In this document: one piece after another, positions 1 through 8,222 of the stretch
Layout: each line of letters starts with the position of its first letter
Position numbering within the stretch: the stretch's first letter is position 1
Source of the DNA: Euperipatoides rowelli
Taxonomy: Eukaryota > Onychophora > Udeonychophora > Euonychophora > Peripatopsidae
Assembly: GCA_003024985.2 (NCBI GenBank)
Contig: PXIH01S0034490.1
Reading direction: 5' to 3' (one strand)
DNA length: 13,159 bases
Made by a program: the position numbers and the translations under genes
Notes under the pieces: generated by a model
Told to the model about the DNA's origin: nothing
The model's database searches: none
The model's input: only the letters and a program-made list of their open reading frames with translations

Positions 1-960
1 TGATTTTTTTTTAATTGATTTATGTTTAGTTTTACTTAAAAATATTTGTTTAATTAATCAATTTGGAAAATTTAAACTGAAACATATAAAAATTTTCAAG
101 TTTCTACGTTGTTAAAAAAAAATCAAACCCACGAGCTGACGTCAAATTGACGTAGCCAAAGTATATCTCGCTGGGGATTATTGCATATCTGGGATCAAGA
201 CGCTATCACGCAACACCATGGAGCAACGAGCTAGAAGATATAGACAGAGCAGAGATTACATTATTATTATTATTGTTTAGAAAATAATCAACCGATGTTA
301 TTATTTAAAGTTTTGATTAAAAAAAAAAAGGGAGGAAAAGTTACTTTCTTCGCATCAATATAAAATCCATAAAATTTTGAGATAATTCTTGGGATTGAAG
401 TTTAAATCAATTTTAAGGAAAAAAACACCAGAAGGCTTTTGTACATTATTAACTTGACACATGACATGAAGAAACAAAATGTTAATTATTATTTCCAAAG
501 TTTTTAATNATATTTCTTAAACATTCTTAGAGATTATATTTTTTAATGCAAATTATATCTGTTAAAAGTTTATTTTCAGCCTGCGTGTTTCGAGTATCTT
601 TTATAAAAACTACCCGAGTCACCGACTGCAAATAAAAAATAAATAAAGCTTTGAATCACTTATTTACAATCTGATTGGTCTGTAAAGGAGTCGGGCCCCT
701 ATTTCTGTCTGGTAGGAAACGTTAGAAAAGGGATACAAGTGACAAGTACCGCGTTTTTAACACCGCATCTATTTCAGTCACATACGTCAAACGCGGAAAT
801 AGCTTAAAATTATCAAAATCGATCAAAAAAATTATTATTTCACCCCTTCATCATCATAGGGTTGGGGCATAGGGGTTTAATACATAGTATGAGTTATGGT
901 TCAGGATAAGGGTAAGGTTAAGACTGTAAATAATAAAATAAAGCTGCTATATATTACTAA
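1..960. other. Left-edge region without a supported gene, CpG-richer than the rest
   Basis: No long open frame. Two patches (about 130-245 and 585-800) hold roughly seven and twelve CpG dinucleotides, clearly denser than the surrounding AT-rich DNA. They include a perfect CRE (137-144), a nearby half site TGACG (148-152), a reverse CCAAT box (CTGATTGGTC, about 668-677) and a POU octamer ATGCAAAT (546-553). This could be promoter-like or an old repeat. Position 509 is N. Confidence 0.4.
137..152. promoter_or_regulatory. CRE palindrome TGACGTCA with adjacent half site
   Basis: TGACGTCA (137-144) is the perfect CREB/ATF site, followed four bases later by TGACG (148-152). No transcript start or gene is visible beside it, so its use is unproven. 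Confidence 0.35.
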
Positions 961-2396
961 AATGTCACTTTTATTGGATCCTGGTTCTAGACTCTTGTAT
1001 TCTGGTCTGACAACCAGTCAACCACAAATACTATTACTGGAATCGGCGTGAATTTTTTTTACCAAGATTCGTCATATCAAGGGTTGATAATTTGCTACAT
1101 ATGGGCATAAAAGTCGAATTTTGATGTATTTATGGACCGAATATAACAAATTGATTAATTAAACAAGCATTTTTTTTATAAAAATACACATAAATCAATA
1201 AAGTTGAAATAGGCATTGATATACCACTTTAATGAAGTGATTTTATATAGGAGTGCTATGGATTTAGTGATAGTTATTTATTTAATGGTTAGTTATTATA
1301 ATATATTTGTTTTAATATAATAAAGTTTATATACAGTATATAAATATTTTAGGTGTTGTTTACAAATTAAGAATAAATTGATGTCTATTGTGTAATCAAC
1401 TCAACTAATCATTCACTTGTACTGTATGTAATTGAATATCATTATTGCCATTGTGTTTGTATAATTTAACTTTTAAAAACTCTAAGCTTATCCAAACTTA
1501 TGATAATGAATAAATAATAATCATTTTCTTCTGTTCCCCTATGTAAAAAAAAAATATTATTTCGTAATACTGGAAATAAATTCATTAACTCATTTATTAG
1601 AAAATAAAAATAGTGTCCCCAGTTTAACATTTGTGTTGTAAAGACTAAAGAGTCATTGGGGACTGGAAGGGAGGAGTAGCGTAATCTAAATTCCTAGTTG
1701 GGTATGAGTTTTGTTTACTCCATATCATATTAATAACTAAAATATCATATCATTCTTGCACATATATCTAGCAGATGTGTAAAAAAAAAAATATTAACAC
1801 CATAGTTGACAATTTTCCAGATAAGTTCATTTTGGTTGGGATTTGTATCTTAAAAACAAAAATACATAATAAATATTTTCACTTGAATATTATGACTTCA
1901 ATAAATTTAATGTTTTATAAATATGTTTGAAATGCCAAAATAATTAACAATTTTGAATGTCACCTAATGTTGAACTCAATACCATCCGTCCACCAACACT
2001 ATCATATTTCAACTTATGGTAAAGTTACATCAAGACTATTATAATTGTGATTTTAAATTACATTAAGTTTTAATTCCTGTGCTACTTATTACATCAAATC
2101 TTTCTCTCTGATTATGATTATTAAATACAAGACTACAATAATGTTCTCAATTATTATTGAATACAATAATATCTTTATTTACATAGATCTCAATTTGTTT
2201 AAGATATTGACCTTAAAAATAATCAATGCCTTTTGAAATGAATATGTATGTTATATGTATAGGGATTACTGTACCTTCTCTCTTTCAGTGAAAAAAAAAA
2301 AAAAGAAAGAAAAACATCTGGGGTGATTTTTAAAAATATTAGATTTGTCTGGGGTTTTCAGTAATTTGATGACAATAGTTAATTTTGAATAAATTA
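961..2396. other. Gene-free AT-rich stretch
   Basis: Nothing coding is supported on either strand. It holds short homopolymer runs and scattered stop codons in all frames. No repeat, RNA gene or mobile element could be recognised. Confidence 0.6.
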
Positions 2397-2549
2397 ACAC
2401 ATCATTATCATCATCAAAATCATCACCACCACTATCACCTTAATCTGCATCACCATCATCTCATAACCATCATATTATCCTCATCATCTCATCCCCATCA
2501 TCTCATCACCGTCAGCTCATCCCCCCATCTCATCACCATCATCAACACC
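2397..2549. repeat. CAT/CAC-type microsatellite
   Basis: Degenerate repetition of CATCAT, CATCAC and CTCATCC units. It reads as a His/Leu/Ser-rich peptide by chance and abuts the reverse-transcriptase fragment that follows, which may be why one open frame spans both. Confidence 0.85.
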
Positions 2550-2555
2550 ATTCAA

Positions 2556-2755
2556 AGATGCAATGAATATGAATTTTCCCTTTACATAGGACTTGTTGAC
2601 TATGAGAAAGTCTTTGATTTGATATATACTCAATTTGTATTGGTTGCCCTAAAGAGACAAGGTATTAATAAAACCAATATTGATTTGACCAACAACATAC
2701 TGTATATAAAAAAGCAACAACCACAGTGAGGCTACATAAAGATTCCAACAAAATC
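2556..2755 (+). mobile_element. Fragment of a non-LTR (RTE-like) retrotransposon reverse transcriptase
   Basis: The plus strand encodes CNEYEFSLYIGLVDYEKVFD, then VALKRQGINKT and NNILYI; after a frameshift (from 2714) it continues ATTTVRLHKDSNKI. These match in order the palm region of RTE-type reverse transcriptases, whose typical pattern is (F/V)DYEKAFDSV, AL..QGI...Y, IY.NAT, RLHKDS. Only about 65 codons remain. The D of the DYEKAFD motif is kept, but the later catalytic YADD box is absent and stops follow in every frame. A dead fragment, far below the family's usual length of roughly 1000 residues. Confidence 0.75.
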
Positions 2756-3084
2756 CATAATCTGGTCGAGTAGTGTAACTACAAGATGACAGGGTCATGA
2801 CTTAGTTGTCCAGATTGAATGGTTGTGTGCCCACAGTTGGTTATATATAGGGTGTGGCTCTTCCCTGGATGCCTTGGAAGTGGTCCAGACTTCCTCTCTT
2901 TCTAAGGCAGTTTAGGTTAAGTAGGTACTGGTAAATATGAAAGGCATATTTGATCATAATGTCTTTTCCCTTCCTTGTCATTATCAAATGAGATCAGGAA
3001 TGTAACTGGTCCTAGTCAAGGAGTTTGTTGATGATGACCACCACTCCTTGACATACCCTAAGTTTTGTTGACATTGGAATATAG
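2756..3084. other. Unassigned stretch between retrotransposon fragment and MITE
   Basis: No open frame of note. It may contain further decayed retrotransposon sequence: the frame carrying RLHKDSNKI runs on for a few codons to a stop at 2765. I cannot identify anything specific in it. Confidence 0.4.
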
Positions 3085-3321
3085 TTAGGGTGACCGGATG
3101 TTACTGTGCTAAAATAGGACATTGCTTTTTGCCATATTTCATGAGCTTTTTTATTTTTAGTTGACTTGACATTTCATTGACTTTTAGCTGGATTTTATAT
3201 GCTTTTTTTTGAAAGAAAAAAACCCTGTAAAGTAGGACAATGTCCTGGGAAAGTAGGATGTAGGACATATTATGAAACTGTAAGCCATGTCCTATCAAAG
3301 TAGGATGGGTGGTCACCCTAA
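3085..3321. mobile_element. Short non-autonomous DNA transposon (MITE) with inverted ends
   Basis: The 237-base element starts TTAGGGTGACC (3085-3095) and ends GGTCACCCTAA (3311-3321), an 11-base perfect inverted repeat. Inside the ends a second matching block follows at a similar distance: ATAGGACATTGC on the left against ATAGGACATGGC read inward from the right. GTAGGAC/GTCCT motifs recur within. If the transposon proper starts at GGG, the flanks give a TA/TA duplication, as in Tc1/mariner-type elements; I found no 8-base duplication of hAT type. No transposase is encoded; minus-strand open frames across it are incidental. Confidence 0.78.
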
Positions 3322-3591
3322 TATGCATTGTCTCTCCCCATCCAAACCAAAAGTACTCCATTTCAGAATTATTAGGAATAATATTTATGTATAGTTGCAT
3401 GTAAGAACATCATATTTAAAACTATAAATAACATTTTTTTTAAATCCTGAAAGTATCCAAATTCTACGTTTGTATCTTTGTTGATATTGATACGACCAGA
3501 CCGCAATAATGTGCTTGTTGGCCAATAAAATCATGCTATTAAATGTTTAAATCGCTTGTGTCCAATAAATAACCTTTTTTACTTAGTCAAT
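3322..3591. other. Unassigned AT-rich spacer
   Basis: No coding signal. Two CCAAT motifs (in TTGGCCAATAAA near 3520 and GTCCAATAAA near 3560) precede the SINE; their meaning is unclear. Confidence 0.4.
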
Positions 3592-3921
3592 GTACGGTGG
3601 TCCAGTAGATAATGATCTGGATTACTTTGTGCTCAGACATGTAGTCCGGGGAACATGTTCGATCCCGGGGGGTGCCAATACCGCTCCAGGTTTTTCCTGG
3701 ACCCGGGTGTCAGGGGGTATTTTTTCACCACACTTTAGACCGTCAAATGTCTTGGTGTGAAGAATTACGCCTACTGAATCCCCAGTCTTAAAATGGTTAA
3801 CCTGAGCTGGGAATCAGGTGCATATTAAGAGCCATTCTCGAGATTTTCAGATAGTAAAAGACTCTAATCACGCGTCAATTATGCTTCAGAGTGAGAAGAT
3901 TGTAGATATTTGTAAATAAAG
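3592..3921 (+). mobile_element. tRNA-derived SINE with Pol III A and B boxes
   Basis: The first 85 bases are tRNA-like: an A box TGGTCCAGTAGAT (3598-3610) and a B box GTTCGATCC (3657-3665) at about tRNA spacing, with GC-rich flanks. A non-tRNA body of about 240 bases follows, containing a small hairpin (CCAGGTTTTTCCTGG) and ending near TGTAAATAAAG. The GC content is well above the surroundings. SINEs of this class are transcribed by RNA polymerase III and moved by a partner LINE. I could not assign a family, a tRNA parent or clear target-site duplications, so the 3' edge is approximate. Confidence 0.7.
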
Positions 3922-6269
3922 TTCTGACTGTTTCCTTTGTTAGGGGGAAACTTATTATTTTGTTGTTTTTTTAAAAAAAAACATTTTATACTTAAAAAAT
4001 TGTTAAATCATTTTTTTAGAAATTGCAAAACATTATTTTGAAGTTGTGTATGATCAATTTAAAAATTAATTATCCAACAAAAGAAAATGAAGTCATTTAT
4101 TTCAGTGTTTTTTATTAATTGTTTATTTTATTATTTTTACAGAGAAAATAAATTTTATTACAGCTTCTGTACCAACAATCTGCACTTAAATGCATTTATC
4201 TGCTGTACAAAAAATGGGTTGGGGGGGGGGGGTAAAATGTATGAATGATAAAAATTAAATGATCAGAGCGCTATATCTCAACTAAATACAAGAAAAGGGG
4301 GTTAGTTTCTCTGGCAGAATCTTTTGAAGAAAGAAAATAAACAATTTTTATATTTTTTACTTTCGGTCTTTTTTTTTTTTTTTAAAAAAAAAAGTCTTAA
4401 TGCCTAAACAAGGATCCTGAAAGATACCAATAATAAAAAATAAAGACTAGAAATAGAATTAGAGATTTGAAATACCTATATAGCTCAGCCATTTTTGTTT
4501 TGTTTAAAATAAGAAAAAAAAAATTAAAATACAAAATGCTACTTTTTACATTTATTAATTTTTTCTAAGAAAAAAAATAAATTTTTCACCGGTTCTAATC
4601 TCCCAGAAATCCAGTTTTACAAAGTTTTAAAAAAAGGAAACATTTAAGTACTAATATTAGTGGTATGAAAGTAAATAATCACATAATAGGCAGATCTACT
4701 ATGAGTATTAGATTCCATTTTTTTTTAACTTGGTCAAAACATATGGGAGTTGACTCCCGTCAAGCTGATGGCACCTAACAGTAGTGGCGAGAGCCACTTC
4801 CGTAGGTAAAGACCATTAAATTCCATTTTATAATTTATAATTCTTTTTTACTGAATGGGGCGTTTAGTACATTTGGATCTTAATTACTAAGTTTTTAAAT
4901 TTCATAAGTAAATTATTTTTGATAATCAAAAGTCAATTTTAAATCTGAATTTCTGTGAGATATTGTTTGTAACATATTATTTTGACTTTTAAAAAATATG
5001 AAGTAGAATTGACGACTGGTTCACAGCGATAAGTTAGTCACTCTCAAGAGACAACTTTAAGTTTGACCAATCTCAGCAAACATGTTTTAGACTTAAAACT
5101 TTGATTTAAGAATAGGAAAAACCCTATTTTCTCATAACTTTCACTTTCACTTTAAGCAATCAACCAATTACATTGCAGCACTATATATATAAAAAATACA
5201 CTTAGGCTTCAGTCATACAGTACATTAAGTTAACGAATTTGGAAGAAAGCTTTTTTTAGTAAAAATCCTTTAGCAAAAAGAAAAAAAGAAAAGCCTGTTG
5301 TTAGCAGATGTTCACCTATTATATTCAGAAAACTGTGACATCATATATATATATATAGATCAATCAAGTTTTCTCCATCACAAAACATTTGATTTAAGTT
5401 AGATTTGCTTCTTGTATTTAGAAAAACTGAAAAAAAAATTTAAGTCAAGAGGAATTAATTTCATTTTGCAAGAAATGGTTGATGTGTTTAGAAAAGCTGA
5501 GCGGTTGGAAAGACCCAAATTAAACGTATAATTAAAAATGAGAATTTAAATGGTGGTGCCCATTCAAAAAAATATACCCGTCAGTGGCGAGATGTTCAAG
5601 TGAAGCCATAGGGAGAACATAGCTACGAACAAGAAATCATGTACATGCTCAATTATCCCGTTACATTCACACTTAACTTTCAGGTAAACTTATCGTTGTG
5701 AACTAGCCTTTAAAAGCATAAAAGAAAATAAAATCTGTCTTACTTAGAATATACACATTTTTCAGGAACAAGCAAAAAAAAAAAAAATTACCAAAGAAAC
5801 TTATGAATGATGAAAATCGGTATGAATTTTTTTTTTTTTTATGAAATTCAATATAATATTTTTTTATCACCTGAGCAAATCGACGTTTCACTATGGTATA
5901 GTGACTAGACCCAATCAACAATCTCCTTTAATGTACCCTACCCCCTACAGAAGACATTTATACACAGATCTATGAAAGAGACAGTACATGTTATACATCA
6001 ATTTTTCCCATTAAAAACAATGTACAAAACCTTATATATATAAATATGTACACAAAAACAATCTTAACTGCCCAAATTAAAATAAAATATAAAAACAATT
6101 CCATATATATACAATGAATATTTTTACTGCTCAGTTTAAAAAACAAACTCATTATGGTAAACTTAGCCATTTTAGTAATTTAAACAATTTAAAATCTACA
6201 TTAATTTATAGAGCCAAATTATATTTTTTTAATAATTTCATAGTAGATTAACAGATTAGATATTTTGCT
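3922..6269. other. Long gene-free AT-rich stretch
   Basis: No supported gene on either strand. It holds a run of 12 G (4221-4232), T-run/A-run junctions (3966-3981, 4369-4393), an alternating TA tract (about 5344-5357) and a small hairpin GGGAGTTGACTCCC (about 4745-4758). Short open frames here fall in A/T runs. A peptide-like segment around 5475-5531 (MVDVFRKAERLERPKLNV) has no recognisable relative. Confidence 0.55.
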
Positions 6270-6353
6270 ATTTGCATAGCCCTGTCTCTTCCATAGCATT
6301 TGCATTGCCCTGTCTCTTCCATAGCATTTGCATTGCCCTGTCTCTTCCATAGC
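6270..6353. repeat. Three tandem 28-base repeats, each with a POU octamer
   Basis: Three head-to-tail 28-base units (6270-6297, 6298-6325, 6326-6353). Units 2 and 3 are identical; unit 1 differs by one base (A for T at unit position 9). Each begins with ATTTGCAT, the exact reverse complement of the POU octamer ATGCAAAT, followed by GCCCTGTCTCTTCCATAGC. The array sits about 1.9 kb past the castor stop codon, in either its distal 3' UTR or downstream DNA. Confidence 0.9.
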
Positions 6354-8222
6354 ATAGTGCTGCCTCTATTGAGCAATAGATTAAATATTAATGCACATGA
6401 GGTGAGCTAAAAATCCACATTTATACAGTTGTGATATGTAATTTTTTTTAAAAGTACAACTGTTTTTTTTTTAAAAAACATTTGAGTTATTTTTTTTAAT
6501 AATAACATAATACTAATTCACATATCCATAGGAAATTAGCGTAGGCTAGTTGAGTTTAGTGTGGACATTACAAAAGTTCCACATAACATAAATATGTACA
6601 AAACACTAATATAATATAATCGTACAAACCAAAATGAAAGAAGAAGTAGGAAATTATCACTCCAGAAGTATTTAAAGTGCATAGCACACTATCGTTACGC
6701 AAACACACAAACTTTACAGTACATTCATAATTAACGATTCTATCCATCTTTTCAAATCATTCAATTATAGAAAATATTAAAAAATAAAATACTGATACTT
6801 AATTTTTGGTTTCATTTTATAATATAATAATTTATACAGTAATAAAAATCCATTAGGACATATTTGAAGTACGGTAATATGTTGACAGCATATACAATAA
6901 CGTTTACAAATGCTATTCATTTTTTTAAAAAATAAATTCATTTTAATGATAATTTCCCATTTTCCTTTCAAATTGACAAATTTTAATAATGATAATATAC
7001 ATGTAACATAATACAATTTTTGTAATGTACAACAATCAATAACGATGAACACAATTTTAATGTCGACATGGTTAGAGGGGGTAATGACTTTTAGAAAGTG
7101 CTAAAAAGGATAAATGGTGACATATCTAAACATTAGATTTAAAAAAAAAATATAAGAAAATGGCACAAATTTAATGAAACATGAATTGAACATTTCAAAA
7201 ACATTTCCGGACTGATCGTTCACAACATATTCGGAGTGAAGCTGTACAGTAAAGCTTGTGTATTATTTAACACCAATTCTAGAAGCATTGTTTTTACTAA
7301 TACNCAGCATTATCTTCGTGGATTAAAAAAAAATTGATATAAACAGCATTATATTAAAATAAATGTTCTACAAAATTCTGATAGTTAATAATTTAAAATA
7401 TTAACATTGTTATTTTTTTTAAAAAAATTATCAACAGTAAAAGTAAACACAAATTTAGTTTGCATTGATTAAAAACAAACATCTCTGAAGTTTTAAATGA
7501 GGTAAGAATTTTAAAATGAATCCTTTGGTGTTAGAAGGTGTAGTAGTATTAAAACCATTCAATGAGCCATTACATAATATAACGTTAACAAAAAGTTCAA
7601 TTACATATAAACATTTTTTTCTTCTACAAATTAAAATCCATTAATCGTTAACAAGGATTGTTTCTTTTCATATAAACACATTGTGATCAATATCAGCACG
7701 TTAACTTTCATAATAAAATACATGATTATATTAACACAAACGTAGTTAATACACAAATATTCTGATGGAAGGTTTTTCAATAGAAAAATAATATTTTTTT
7801 CTTTCTTTCTTGCACATTAAAAAACCCATTTCAAACAATTTTTCTAGACTTGCGATACTAGTATCCTGGTGGAAGAACATTTATTTCCTACAGATAAATA
7901 TTGTCATATAGAAAATATTTCTAATAGCTTTGTCCAAAGTTGCACAAAGTTTACAAAAATGGAAAGTATACGATGAATGAGCGTAATTGATGTAATAGAA
8001 AAATACAATTTTATTAACAAACAAATAAATTAACACATTTAGTTTCTTAGAATCAATAAAATTTCAACATGACCACATAATCCTGGGAATATGTAAAGCA
8101 TATGAAAGGCACTATATTATTGTTATTCTGAAAACAGATCACCAGAGACGCCATCGGAGTCAAATGACAGAAATTAAAAATTTCAATAAGGCACAATTTA
8201 CATAGTACATTTTGAAACAAAA
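6354..8222 (-). other. Region downstream of the castor stop codon, containing its 3' UTR
   Basis: No supported coding sequence. The stretch is AT-rich, and its short open frames look like chance products of low-complexity sequence. The castor 3' UTR must begin at 8222, but its end cannot be fixed from sequence alone. An inverted repeat (ACAGTTGT at 6425-6432, ACAACTGT at 6456-6463) surrounds a T8A4 stretch, and T-run/A-run junctions occur at 6463-6478, 6920-6932 and 7413-7427. Position 7304 is N. Confidence 0.6.
8010..8015 (-). promoter_or_regulatory. Candidate castor polyadenylation signal AATAAA
   Basis: AATAAA on the minus strand, about 210 bases after the castor stop codon (8225-8223). 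A second AATAAA lies at 7885-7880. In DNA this AT-rich the hexamer occurs often by chance, so neither is proved to be used, and a longer 3' UTR is equally possible. Confidence 0.3.

Noticed and set aside
218-280. 20-codon open frame with a good start context (ACCATGG)
   Set aside because: Too short, ends in an ATT repeat encoding isoleucines, with no supporting evidence of translation.
850-925. Telomere-like GGGTT/GGTTAAG words
   Set aside because: Irregular spacing and no repeated unit; not a telomeric array.
962-1051. 29-codon open frame starting MSLLLDPGSRLLYSG
   Set aside because: No homologue recognised and no splice or conservation support.
2385-2729. 114-codon open frame as a His-rich gene
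   Set aside because: The first half is microsatellite and the second half a retrotransposon fragment that ends by frameshift; it is a chance fusion.
3101-3400. 99-codon minus-strand open frame
   Set aside because: It lies mostly within the MITE and has no recognisable protein motif.
4221-4232. Poly-G run as a G-quadruplex element
   Set aside because: A single homopolymer, likely a simple repeat; a similar run at 12889-12900 ends in N, which points to sequencing difficulty.
5703-7052. Minus-strand open frames of 72 and 91 codons
   Set aside because: Low-complexity Phe/Lys/Ile-rich products of A/T runs, with no domain and no splice context.
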